Shown here one piece after another: positions 40,501-48,685 of a stretch of DNA of 64,000 bases. Numbering within the stretch: the first letter of the stretch is position 1; each line of letters starts with the position of its first letter. The stretch lies in the NCBI RefSeq assembly GCF_003971195.1, contig NZ_CP034593.1, forward strand, positions 1,922,001 through 1,986,000, given 5' to 3'. The DNA is from Flaviflexus ciconiae (GTDB lineage Bacteria; Actinomycetota; Actinomycetes; Actinomycetales; Actinomycetaceae). The notes below the pieces were generated by a model that worked only from the letters and a program-made list of their open reading frames with translations, was not told the DNA's origin and did not search any database. A program made the translations under genes and the position numbers.

Positions 40501-40706
40501 TGGATAACATCCCGCTCCGTGTAAGCATCCGTGAGGTCACCACGGCCGTGCTGCGTGGGTTCCAAGAACGGATCCTCAAACCCGTCCTTGAACATGAATC
40601 CGACTGCGGCAGTGCCCGCAACGGCGGCTGTGCCGCCGAGAATAAAGTTGCGGCGCGACGTGCCCTGCTCCTCGTCACCACGGGGCTTCTCAACGTTGGT
40701 TGTCAT
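37518..40706 (-). CDS. Molybdopterin oxidoreductase catalytic subunit (PsrA/PhsA/TtrA-like)
   Basis: About 1062 residues. A Tat signal (SRRNFILGG, about residues 18-26) sends it outside the membrane. The N-terminal FeS motif is CMQCNTFCTIK followed by GIACLKGQAG. The Mo-bis-MGD domain includes FNHGGTCGVTGV, whose Cys is the probable Mo ligand, and WGAEPVTANKGPTF. The length and the NrfD/FeS partners fit the polysulfide/thiosulfate/tetrathionate reductase group, and size is closest to TtrA. The true electron acceptor cannot be assigned from sequence. The ATG at 40706 overlaps the NrfD stop by one base; a TTG at 40709 is also possible. Confidence 0.88.
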   Translation of the reverse strand: MTTNVEKPRGDEEQGTSRRNFILGGTAAVAGTAAVGFMFKDGFEDPFLEPTQHGRGDLTDAYTERDVIHSMCMQCNTFCTIKVRLTDGGDTGATALVRKIAGNPYSPLTTQPVGPIPYDTSLGDAVKGIGTMSRDSRSRSGGIACLKGQAGPQVVHDSKRITQPLRRVGERGSGEWETITWEEALRGIMDGDDKLGTPGINNWYAYVPEGPVMEDWQKVKDGDMSQSDFEATWGDKLMDPKRPELGPRANGLAVMGGDRASLIQDRWTKQSFGSVNAFNHGGTCGVTGVVANARSHPKNGFKRMYADIDYCQYLIVWGAEPVTANKGPTFLAPRIGRARANGMKMVVIDPRMSKTGEKADVWMPVKPGHDAELAWAMIRWIVDNKRYDENFLRATGPNSAATAGEPNWSDGSHLIKIDDEKRAPLTLRDLGLEEGVEPDENGEMPDSERACFVNGEIVGVDTNEEPGDLDVDITEVDGPDGPIRVRSVFNMLKERALEKDIDELAEACGIPVEQIISVARDFTSFGKRAAVTSYRGAAMHANGFDAIRSIGYLNFLVGNHDWKGGHITGQKQYDRYAGHYDLTSVPEPRASWGVPVTREKSKYENSSFFEEDGYPAKRRWYQYPGNLCHEVIPSAAAGYPYHLDALFIYRHSPVNSSPEGHRLAESLKNTEAIKFIVSFDITMGDTSAYADYVLPDQTYLERFTNESIYPAQQYAVAQLGQPTTRAFEGPRPVEETFREIGAQMGLPGVGENAFGENAHWHTYEDYWLKVAANVAYADDPVPDADAEEQSVFLDTRNTYLKDAFNEEQWRAAVKDEEWAKVVYVLNRGGRFEEHGEEHSNGYEGEWLKYRYNGLTQFYDPNVAGGKNPMTGEYFDGMADVREALRSDGSSFKEDGFPLQFINWKARHQGTHRTVNSAWLREVRPSNFVTINPVDARVRGIETGDDVKVKSSTYEATGVALLTETIRPGVIGADAAFGHEHYGASTFTIDGVAVEPPARYGHEESARKITPMHEETGYAGPRGGGVPVNSLLADDTVTGGGGVSDPIGGGASQLDTWVEVAKA

Positions 40707-41965
40707 CAAGCAACCTCTTTCTCTTCAAGCTCGGCTGGATCTGGCTCGTGGATGGGCTGCCACTCTGAAATAAGGCTGTACAGTAGCGCACCACCGGCCA
40801 CGCAGAATAGGACAACTAACCATTCAAGGAGTGTGGGGAAGTAATCGTTCGCGGGGTAACCGTCAATAACGGGCGGAATAAGCGGCGGAACAACGATGTT
40901 GAAGCGGACCCCGAGGATACCGACCACCACCATCATGGCTGCGGCAATGATCCAGCCACTCTTCTTACCCAGGGGAGACAGCAAGATAATCGACGGGATG
41001 ATCATGCCCAGCCCTAGCTGCAGTCCCCAGAACGACCAGGCGTATGGCCCTGTCGCCTGTATCGATATGATCTCTTGATCCCCGGTGTGGAAGGCGAGCA
41101 GGGGAACAATGAACTCGTAGAAGGTCAGCATCAGGTCGATAAGAACCGTTGCGAGCAGAACCTTCGAGAGTCCGTGAAGGAGCTTGTGGTTGGGCTCCTT
41201 CATTGCTCCGCGTGCCTGCCAGTAGTGGATCGCCATCAGCAACGCTGTTCCCGACACCATCGCTGACACAACAAAAATGACAGGGAACAGGCCACCGAAC
41301 CACATACCGCGAGCCTTCACGACAGCGAAGATTGTGCCCGTGCCGCCATGGACACCGATGATGGCTAGGGGAACACCGATCGTTCCGAGGATTCTTAGCC
41401 ACTTGTGTGCCTTCTTCGCGCTCCGCACAACTCCCCTGTGAAGACGCAGGGCAATCGTGAGCTCAGCGATGAGAAGAATGATGTACATGACGTAGAAACG
41501 AACTTCCCACGACAAAGGCGAGGTCCAGTGGAAATGGACAAGAGCTGAGACAGCTCGATCAAGCCTGCCCAGATCCAGGCCCACGAACAGCAGGGCCACA
41601 AACATCGACACAACGGCCGACAGCAAAGCTGACCTACCGATTCTCTCGAACTGGTACATGCCGAACACGTATACGAGAGACGACAGCAGGAATGCACCTG
41701 CAGACAGGCCGACAAAGAAAATATAGAACGCGATCCAGGAGCCCCACGGCATCTGGCTCGTCAGGTCCGTCATCGCTAGGCCGCCCGACAGGCGCTCCCA
41801 CATGCCCCAAGCACCAAGCGCTAGGCAAACAACAAGAAAGCCGTACCAGTACTTGCGGACCTTAGGTGTGAGGAATGGTTGACGACCATTCCCCTCGTTT
41901 GTAAATCTCCGCCACCCTGTCGTGGCGGGCACCGCATCTTCGCGGCGAATTTCAGTCGTTGACAT
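40706..41965 (-). CDS. NrfD/PsrC-type membrane quinol-binding subunit
   Basis: 419 residues with about nine hydrophobic segments, the family topology. It anchors the complex and exchanges electrons with menaquinol. The segment SAGAFLLSSLVYVFG and the HFHWTSPLSWEVRFYV region are typical. AAAGGTG precedes the ATG. Once the FeS gene is read in its proper frame it starts 9 bases after that gene's true stop, and it is coupled to the catalytic subunit gene downstream. Confidence 0.9.
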   Translation of the reverse strand: MSTTEIRREDAVPATTGWRRFTNEGNGRQPFLTPKVRKYWYGFLVVCLALGAWGMWERLSGGLAMTDLTSQMPWGSWIAFYIFFVGLSAGAFLLSSLVYVFGMYQFERIGRSALLSAVVSMFVALLFVGLDLGRLDRAVSALVHFHWTSPLSWEVRFYVMYIILLIAELTIALRLHRGVVRSAKKAHKWLRILGTIGVPLAIIGVHGGTGTIFAVVKARGMWFGGLFPVIFVVSAMVSGTALLMAIHYWQARGAMKEPNHKLLHGLSKVLLATVLIDLMLTFYEFIVPLLAFHTGDQEIISIQATGPYAWSFWGLQLGLGMIIPSIILLSPLGKKSGWIIAAAMMVVVGILGVRFNIVVPPLIPPVIDGYPANDYFPTLLEWLVVLFCVAGGALLYSLISEWQPIHEPDPAELEEKEVA

Positions 41966-41974
41966 GACGCACCT

Positions 41975-42645
41975 TTAACGGAGGTAGTAGACGCGGGCTC
42001 GGTGCCAACCTCTTCTTTGAGGCGGAAGGCACGCGAATCAGCCACCAGCTGGGAAACTTTGGACTCGGGATCGTTCAGATCACCAAAATAGCGAGCATCA
42101 CCAATGCAGGTCTCACAGCAGGCTGGCTCCTCGCCACGTCCCAGTCGGTGCTGGCAGAACGTACACTTACGGACCGTGCCAATCGGCGTATCCCACACGC
42201 CACCACGAGTCTCCGCCAACATACCCCACTCCGGCGCCTGGACTTCATTCGCCCCCTGCATCTCATCTGCATAAGTCTCACCAAAGTCGAACGAGCGAGC
42301 ACCATACGGGCATGCAGTGATGCAGTAGCGGCAACCAATGCATCGCTCAGCATCGATCGCCACAATCCCATCATCGCCCTTGTAGGTGGCATTCACCGGA
42401 CACACAGTCACGCAGGGTGGGTTGTCACACTGCATGCACGGCCGGGGAATATTTACCCGGCGCACATTCGGGAAAACCCCGATCTCTTCTTCAACAACAA
42501 CGTTGTAGCTAACGCCAGGTGGTGTCCGGTTCTCCACCTTGCATGCGACCGTACACGAGTCGCATCCAACGCATTTCTGTAGGTCAATAACCATCGCCCA
42601 CTGAGGCTGATACTCCTCAGTCGTCGACTTCGTTGCCTCCGACAT
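41975..42645 (-). CDS. 4Fe-4S ferredoxin subunit (PsrB/TtrB-like), 3' frameshift as given
   Basis: About 223 residues with four 4Fe-4S clusters: CVGCDSCTVACK, CMQCDNPPCVTVCPV, CIGCRYCITACPYG and CTFCQHRLGRGEEPACCETC. It wires the NrfD anchor to the Mo subunit. In the sequence as given the frame runs on to 41821 and overlaps nrfD by 145 bases. Adding one base to the C run at 41995-41997 (coding strand) gives the normal family end EPRVYYLR and a stop at 41975. The long overlap is therefore an artefact. GGAAGGAAG precedes the ATG. Confidence 0.88.
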
Positions 42646-42746
42646 ACGCTTCCTTCCATTGCCAACATACGCCCGTAAACATCAGGTCACCCACATGCTA
42701 GGTTCGGAAAAAAGCGAAATCGATTTAAGAAAGCCAAATCGCACGC

Positions 42747-42766
42747 AAATACCGCAAAGGGTATTT
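42747..42766. promoter_or_regulatory. Inverted repeat AAATACC-N6-GGTATTT
   Basis: 7-bp arms (42747-42753, 42760-42766), about 100 bases upstream of the FeS subunit start, in the 203-base gap after the TorD gene. The same dyad occurs at 43459-43475 upstream of the TorD gene. It is a candidate shared operator of the molybdoenzyme operon. Confidence 0.6.
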
Positions 42767-42848
42767 TTGTAGAAAAATGGCAAAATTTCGGTTAAATAGG
42801 ACAGTTTTTGAATGGTTCTGACTAAACCACACTTGCGAAACCCGTCGG

Positions 42849-43421
42849 CTACGCCATGATCGAGGGGAGCAGGTCACGACCACTTTCAATAGAAAGATGA
42901 GCTCCATAAATCCTGGCAAGCATTCTCCTGACCAGCACTTTTGTACCGTCATGAAGCCCTGCTGCCCAGTTGACTGCATTCTGCAGATGCTCTGACATGT
43001 CCTCAAACTGAGCAAATCGTGCCTGCTTCGCAGAGTCAATTTCTCCCTTTGCCCAGCCCTCCGCCTCCGCCTCACAGAGCACCGTCGTGGAACTCGCCCA
43101 GTTTTCCAATGCGGGACGAACGTCCCGGTTTTCAAGGCGGTTCCAGTCCTCGAGGAGGACGGCCATGTCCTGGCCTAGACTGATTCGTCCAGATCGTCCT
43201 TCGAAGGCGCGAAGGCTTTGCAAGTGGATCGTCATAGGGTTGTCTTCTCCAACCCACGCCGTGTGTTGCTCGAGGGCCTGCCGCACAACCCCGGTCCGCA
43301 ACTCCTTCACAAACTCTTCGGTGGGCTCCTGAATTATCTGCGCCATGATGGCCCACGCGGCTGCACGACTGCGTGCAACATCTGCCATCTTCTTTGCCAT
43401 ATCGGGTTCAAGTGAAGTCAC
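42849..43421 (-). CDS. TorD-family molybdoenzyme chaperone
   Basis: A 190-residue all-helical protein of the TorD/DmsD/NarJ class. It should bind the Tat signal of the Mo subunit and hold it until cofactor insertion. Helical segments such as LCEAEAEGWAKGEIDSAKQARFAQFEDM fit, although conservation is low in the family. It starts with GTG at 43421, and an ATG at 43400 is an alternative. It is first in the operon, with a dyad operator candidate about 40 bases upstream. Confidence 0.72.
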   Translation of the reverse strand: MTSLEPDMAKKMADVARSRAAAWAIMAQIIQEPTEEFVKELRTGVVRQALEQHTAWVGEDNPMTIHLQSLRAFEGRSGRISLGQDMAVLLEDWNRLENRDVRPALENWASSTTVLCEAEAEGWAKGEIDSAKQARFAQFEDMSEHLQNAVNWAAGLHDGTKVLVRRMLARIYGAHLSIESGRDLLPSIMA

Positions 43422-43458
43422 GGCACAACCCTAACTCGAAGCAGAGCCCTCCGTCATA

Positions 43459-43475
43459 AATACCGCCGGGGTATT
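43459..43475. promoter_or_regulatory. Inverted repeat AATACC-N5-GGTATT
   Basis: 6-bp arms about 40 bases upstream of the TorD-like gene. Almost the same as 42747-42766 except for a one-base shorter spacer. Two copies before two genes of one operon suggest a common regulator, perhaps sensing electron acceptor or redox. Confidence 0.6.
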
Positions 43476-43666
43476 AGCGAGCTGAAGGGGACCCCTTTTG
43501 AACCACGACTTCCACTGGCTACAAGAGATCACCGACAGCACCCAGTTCTTGCCTTAAAAGGACCTTATAACCGGGGCACTGCGCTGGTTCCTCACATCGC
43601 CGACTCAGTTAGCGAGGTGACTTGCTCCAATTGTCATTTGGTATCAGACGAACCTCGGACTTCAGA

Positions 43667-46600
43667 CTACTCACCAGAGTCCCGAGATTCATTCAATTCA
43701 TCTGGTGCGGTGTCCCCTGTTACCCCTGTGACGGCAACCGGATCGTCGTCCACTTTGGCCATCGCAGCCTCAACCTCAGCATATGCCTTCTCCTTCTTAC
43801 GTACTGCTCGGCGTTCCTTCGCGCCCTCGACAAGGCGGTAGAGCACGGGGAGCAGGATAAGAGTAAGCAGCGTTGACGTGAGTAGGCCGCCGATAACGGT
43901 GATCGCAAGCGGGGTGGAGATGAACCCGGTGGCAGACGAGATACCGAGTGCCATGGGGATCATGGCCGCAATCGTTGCTAGCGACGTCATGACGACCGGT
44001 CGGACGCGTCGCATCGCACCTTCGTGGACTGCTTCGTTGAGTTTCTTGCCCTGATCACGGTACTGGTTCATGAGGTCCACGAGCACCACCGCGTTGGTGA
44101 CAACAATGCCGGTGAGCATGAGCAGGCCGATCATCGCGGAGATGTCGAGCGGAGTATCCGTCAGTAGCAGCGCCAGGAACGAACCGATCGCGGCGAACGG
44201 GATCGCGACCAGCAGGAGTGCAGGCTGGATTAGCGAACGGAAGATCCACACGAGCACCACGTAAATCAGCAGGACCGCGGCGGCAAGAGCCAGTCCAAGC
44301 TGGTTGAAAGAGTCCTCGAGCTGTTCGGCAACGCCACCCGTGGAGGTAACAGCGCCGTCCGGCAGCTCCACCTCCGCAACGGCAGCGTCCACTGCGGAGG
44401 TGGCCTCACCAAGGTTATCGGCGGCCACCGGAACCGCCGACACGGTTGCCGTTGTCTGTCCGTTGATGGTGACGATCGTGGGGATCGATCCGACTTCCTC
44501 AACCGTCGCGAACGTTTCGAGGGGCTGACCCAGGATGGTCAGATTCCTCAGTTCTTCGACGGTCTCAACCGGGTTCTCAATCGAAAGATAGATTGACGTA
44601 TCGACGTTGTCGATCGTAATCTGACCGATCTCGGGTTCAACCATTTGTGCGGCAATGAGACCGACGATGTCGTTCTCTGTCAGCCCCGCACCGGCAGCAG
44701 CATCACGATTGACCGTCACCTGCACAGCAGGCGCTTCCGCAGCGAGGTTGTGTTCGGCTCCGGTCACTTCGGGTACTTCAGCCACGGCGTCACGCACAGC
44801 ATCGGTCGCTACCTGTAGCGATTCGGCGTCGGGCGCCGTGATGTTGATGTCGATCGTGCCGGAACCCAGCAGTCCTTCATTTGCAGACGAGGTTGTTCCT
44901 TCACCGCTCACGGAATCGCCGGCGGTCACGAGGTCTTCGGTGAGCTGGTCAATATCGGCTTCTTCATCGACTGCCACGAGGTAGCTAATCGCGCTTGCGC
45001 CTGTCATCTGGGCGCCGCCGATGATAACGGCAACGGAGTTGACTCCCTCAACTTCCATGAGCTCATCTTCAACAGCATCGGCCTGTTCAACCATGGCATC
45101 CATGGAGGCGCCGGGCTCGGTTTCCTGCGCAATAAACACCGAGCCCTGGTTGGCTCCGCCAAGCAAATTAATCTTGAGTAGGGGGAACAGGGCAACCGTT
45201 CCAACGAGGATTGCGAAGGCCACAATGATGGTGATGACCGGGTGCTTCTGTGTGCCGTTTAGAACTGGCGCATATCCGCGGCGGAGCCAGTAGCGGCGTT
45301 CCTTCTTTTCGGCCTCCACGCGATATGCCTCAAGCTCGCCCTGCCTTTCGGCAACGCGGGCTTCCTTGGTGGGTTTCAGGAACCAGTAGGCAAGAACCGG
45401 AACAATCGTCAGTGCCACGATCAGGGACGCGGCAAGCGCAATGATCACGGTGAAGGCGAAGGGGCGGAATAGTTCGCCAACCAGGCCCGGCACGAGGGCA
45501 ACCGGGACGAAAACGATGAACGACACAATTGTTGATGCGGTGATGGCGGAGGAAACTTCCTTCGCGCCATCGAGTACCGCATCCCGTTTGGGTTTGCCGT
45601 AGTCGAGATGTCGTTTGATGTTCTCGATAACGACAATCGAGTCATCAACCACTCGACCGATCGACAGCGTGAGGGCCGCGAGGGTCAGCATATTCAGCGA
45701 GTAGCCGCCCACCATCATGCCGATAAAGCCGACAAGCAGGGAGAGCGGTATCGAAATCGCTGTAACGAGCGTGGAGCGGATCGAGAGGAGGAAGACAAGG
45801 AGGATGAGGATCGCGAAGATCAGGCCGAGCGCACCCTCCTGTGCAAGTGACTCAATGGAACCGGTGATGTAGGGGGCCTGATCGAAAAGCATCGTGAACT
45901 GGGTGTTACCACCGACCGTGGGAGCCAGTTCCTCGAGGGTCTCATCAACTTCGGCAGACGTATCAACGATGTTGGCGTTAGCCGTTGGGAAAACAATGAT
46001 GGCGATAGCCGATTCACCGTCGAGGCGGCCAACCATATCCGATTGACCATCGGTAAATTCGACAGTGGCAATCTCGGACAACGGGTAGACCGTGGCCGGC
46101 TCCCCCGGTTCAACTTCACCGGCAACGACCGGGATCGCCCGGAGGTCCTCAATCGAGGCGATTTCCTTACCAACGGTCACGTCCTTGGCCTCACCGTTTT
46201 CGATGAGAGTGCCAACGGGAACAGAGAGACCGTTATCTTCAAGTGCCTCTTGGACAGCATCGGCTGAAATGCCTAGCTCAGCGACCCGCTCCTGATCCAG
46301 GGAAATATTGATATTTTGCGCTGGCGCACCAATGAGTTCGACAGAGGAGACGCCGCTGATCTGCTCAAGCTGAGGAATAACCGTGTCACGGATTCGCTCC
46401 GCAGTTTCCAGCGGGGTGCCATCGGACGTAATGCCAACGTACGACAGTGGAATATCTGACGTGCCACCAGAAATGACGTCATATTCAAGGTTTTCGGGGA
46501 AGCTAGCATCCGCTCGACCTATCGACAGTTCAACGCGGTTCGATGCTCGTGCGACGTCAGTTCCGTAATCGAGCTCGATCGTGACCATGGAGAGGGATGA

Positions 46601-46858
46601 GGAGGAGGTCGTCGTCGTGTTCGAGACTTCCGGGATGGTCATCACCTGCTGCTCGATCGGAACCGAGACGCGGTCTCTCATCTGCTCGGACGTCGCACCC
46701 GGGCTAATAGAGATGACGTTGATAACCGGAAGCTCGACTCGCGGGATAAGCTCCTGGCGGAGCGAACCCATCGAGAAAATCCCGATAACGAAAATTGCGA
46801 CCGATAGGAGCGCAACAAACGCGCGATTACGTAGCGAACCTTGAGTAAGTTTGAACAT
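43667..46858 (-). CDS. RND-family efflux transporter permease (HAE1-like)
   Basis: 1063 residues with the duplicated RND plan. TM1 is at about residues 12-30, a porter domain follows, then TM2-6 (about 345-545), a second porter domain and TM8-12 (about 865-1010). The family motif GRVVDDSIVVIENI and the proton-relay Asp pair in TM4 are visible. It is closer to the AcrB/SwrC (HAE1) type than to MmpL. There is no membrane-fusion or outer-membrane partner nearby, as expected for single-membrane exporters such as SwrC. GAGGGA precedes the ATG. Substrate unknown; lipopeptides, detergents or drugs are typical. Confidence 0.92.
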   Translation of the reverse strand: MFKLTQGSLRNRAFVALLSVAIFVIGIFSMGSLRQELIPRVELPVINVISISPGATSEQMRDRVSVPIEQQVMTIPEVSNTTTTSSSSLSMVTIELDYGTDVARASNRVELSIGRADASFPENLEYDVISGGTSDIPLSYVGITSDGTPLETAERIRDTVIPQLEQISGVSSVELIGAPAQNINISLDQERVAELGISADAVQEALEDNGLSVPVGTLIENGEAKDVTVGKEIASIEDLRAIPVVAGEVEPGEPATVYPLSEIATVEFTDGQSDMVGRLDGESAIAIIVFPTANANIVDTSAEVDETLEELAPTVGGNTQFTMLFDQAPYITGSIESLAQEGALGLIFAILILLVFLLSIRSTLVTAISIPLSLLVGFIGMMVGGYSLNMLTLAALTLSIGRVVDDSIVVIENIKRHLDYGKPKRDAVLDGAKEVSSAITASTIVSFIVFVPVALVPGLVGELFRPFAFTVIIALAASLIVALTIVPVLAYWFLKPTKEARVAERQGELEAYRVEAEKKERRYWLRRGYAPVLNGTQKHPVITIIVAFAILVGTVALFPLLKINLLGGANQGSVFIAQETEPGASMDAMVEQADAVEDELMEVEGVNSVAVIIGGAQMTGASAISYLVAVDEEADIDQLTEDLVTAGDSVSGEGTTSSANEGLLGSGTIDINITAPDAESLQVATDAVRDAVAEVPEVTGAEHNLAAEAPAVQVTVNRDAAAGAGLTENDIVGLIAAQMVEPEIGQITIDNVDTSIYLSIENPVETVEELRNLTILGQPLETFATVEEVGSIPTIVTINGQTTATVSAVPVAADNLGEATSAVDAAVAEVELPDGAVTSTGGVAEQLEDSFNQLGLALAAAVLLIYVVLVWIFRSLIQPALLLVAIPFAAIGSFLALLLTDTPLDISAMIGLLMLTGIVVTNAVVLVDLMNQYRDQGKKLNEAVHEGAMRRVRPVVMTSLATIAAMIPMALGISSATGFISTPLAITVIGGLLTSTLLTLILLPVLYRLVEGAKERRAVRKKEKAYAEVEAAMAKVDDDPVAVTGVTGDTAPDELNESRDSGE

Positions 46859-47166
46859 GATCCCTCAACACTAGAGTTACAGGCACAGACTACTTTCCTC
46901 AGCACCCTGACCACTAATGGTGTATTGATCACGGTGGCGCACGTGGTGAGTGCTGGGAAAGCTACCGCTTCCCACCCCCGCATGAGGCCTACTCGAGGAC
47001 TTCCTTAGGCAACTACCGTTCAAACTCTCTGTTTCCGGCTGTCGCTGTTAGCCCGCGCGGCCTTTACCGACGTCTGGGACCCATCCAGCATCTGGGGCTA
47101 ATTCGGGCGGGATGCTCCCCGGGTCGGTCTAAGGTTCTCCGGGCACATCAGCCCTGGCCCTGAACT
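46859..47166. other. Gap upstream of RND gene
   Basis: 308 bases between two minus-strand genes. It should hold the RND promoter, but I find no clear operator or conserved reading frame. Confidence 0.4.
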
Positions 47167-47736
47167 TTAAACAGTCAGGTAGCCATCCAGTGACACATCG
47201 TGACTCTCGCCGACAAGGTCGGTGATCACAGTTGGCGCACTCTCGGATCCAAAGGTCATTCCGAAATCACCAAACATGTTCGAAATACGGATGTAGTTGT
47301 AGAAAAAGAAGACCACCATCCCAATGCCGATGAGTGTCGTGATGATCCTAAGAACTCGCTCTATCGTCCATCGTCCAGAACGATCTTCGAATCTTTGAGG
47401 GTTGGAATAGTAGCCACCCTTTTGGCCGTAAGGGCGGGAGTCACCCCGACCGCTGCGCAGGTTCCGCCAGTACTGTTGCTCGGCCGCATGACGTTCCGGG
47501 TCGTAAGTCGGGTCGTTCTGTTCCGTCGGGGAAACAATGCGGTGCCGGCTCTCGTGTGCCGTCTCCTGGCGTTCGTTTTCCCAATAATTTTGCGCAGGGG
47601 ACTCCCACGAAGCATTGTCGCCCGTGTTCCACTGAGAATTGCCGCCACCAGGATTCCAGGCATCGCTACCGGAACCCCAGGCATTCCCACCGCCGTCCTC
47701 AGCATTACCAAACGGTCCCTGCCTGTTGCCCGCCAC
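47167..47736 (-). CDS. Hypothetical single-pass membrane protein
   Basis: 189 residues. The first 120 are low-complexity (Gly/Asn/Trp then charged, many Trp and Tyr). A single transmembrane helix spans about residues 133-150 (ITTLIGIGMVVFFFYNYI), and a short outside tail follows. It starts with GTG after GGGGGAAG. No family recognised. It is transcribed in the same direction as the RND gene but separated by 308 bases. Confidence 0.65.
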   Translation of the reverse strand: MAGNRQGPFGNAEDGGGNAWGSGSDAWNPGGGNSQWNTGDNASWESPAQNYWENERQETAHESRHRIVSPTEQNDPTYDPERHAAEQQYWRNLRSGRGDSRPYGQKGGYYSNPQRFEDRSGRWTIERVLRIITTLIGIGMVVFFFYNYIRISNMFGDFGMTFGSESAPTVITDLVGESHDVSLDGYLTV

Positions 47737-47834
47737 TGCTCTTCCCCCGTCAATGTGTTCTCTTATCGCCCTGCAATACGCGCGAGCGCAATGTCATCCA
47801 GTGTGCCAAGTTAAGGTCCCTATGCAAAGGAAAC

Positions 47835-47862
47835 GGTAGGGGAGTCCTGCACATCCCCTACC
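47835..47862 (-). terminator. Terminator of nar operon
   Basis: GGTAGGGGA (47835-47843) pairs with TCCCCTACC (47854-47862). On the minus strand it is followed by GTTTCCTTT. It lies 65 bases beyond the narI stop. Confidence 0.75.
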
Positions 47863-47926
47863 ATTGGCCACACAAACGGTCTGGCATTTTCCTTACGAGA
47901 CTACTGCCCCAAGTGTTCTCGTTCGG

Positions 47927-48685
47927 TTAGCGCTTTGGCCTTCCTCCCGAGAAGTCGACGGGCTCCCAACCCCTCTTCGGCGCCTGGGTGGAAATGGTTT
48001 TCTGACGGGAGCGGTACACGATATCGGGGCGAGTTGAGTATCCGATCGGTGCCGAGAAGGCATGAACGAGCCTCGTGAACGGCCATATCGCAAACAGCAG
48101 GAAGCCCGCAATGACGTGCATCTGGAACGATATCGGCACATCGACCATGAGTTCGGGCTGCGGATTGAAGATAAACAGGTTCCGTAGCCACGGGGAGATA
48201 GTTTCCCGGTAGTCGTAGCCGTGGGACGCGGTGAACACCTGGTTGATCAGGGTGGCGATGAGGCCAAGAACGATCGGGACGGCCAAGAAAATATACATGA
48301 TCTTGTCGTTCACGGTCGTTGCCCGGAAGACGTCGCCGTAGGTGCGGCGGCGAATAATGAGGAGAGCAAGGCCGACGACCGCGGCCAAGCCAGCAATCGT
48401 GCCGGGGATGGTTGCCACCCAGTGGTAGACGGTGTCGGACACCCCGAGCGTTCTCGTCCACGATTTCGGGATCATGAGACCCAGGAAGTGGCCGATCGCG
48501 ACGAACAGGATGCCGAAGTGGAACAGCGGGGAGGCGAGCTTCAGCCACACTGACTCATACGACTGGGAGGACCGGGTGGTCCACCCGTACTGGTCGTATC
48601 TCCACCGCCATATCATTCCCACAATGAAGAGGAAGATCGACACGTAGGGTATGACGGCCCAGAGGACAATATCAACGGCTTCCAA
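47927..48685 (-). CDS. narI: Respiratory nitrate reductase gamma subunit
   Basis: A 252-residue cytochrome b with five membrane segments. It oxidises menaquinol and feeds electrons to NarH. The haem-ligating His lie in the family positions (PLFHFGILFVAIGHF, and FQMHVIAGFLLFAIWPFTRLVHAF). TTG start at 48685 with GGGAGAG before it, overlapping narJ by 14 bases. Last gene of the nar operon. Confidence 0.95.
   Translation of the reverse strand: MEAVDIVLWAVIPYVSIFLFIVGMIWRWRYDQYGWTTRSSQSYESVWLKLASPLFHFGILFVAIGHFLGLMIPKSWTRTLGVSDTVYHWVATIPGTIAGLAAVVGLALLIIRRRTYGDVFRATTVNDKIMYIFLAVPIVLGLIATLINQVFTASHGYDYRETISPWLRNLFIFNPQPELMVDVPISFQMHVIAGFLLFAIWPFTRLVHAFSAPIGYSTRPDIVYRSRQKTISTQAPKRGWEPVDFSGGRPKR

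Noticed and set aside
42747..42766. NarL or FNR binding site
   Set aside because: The arms AAATACC/GGTATTT do not fit TTGAT-N4-ATCAA, and the spacing does not fit the 7-2-7 NarL arrangement.
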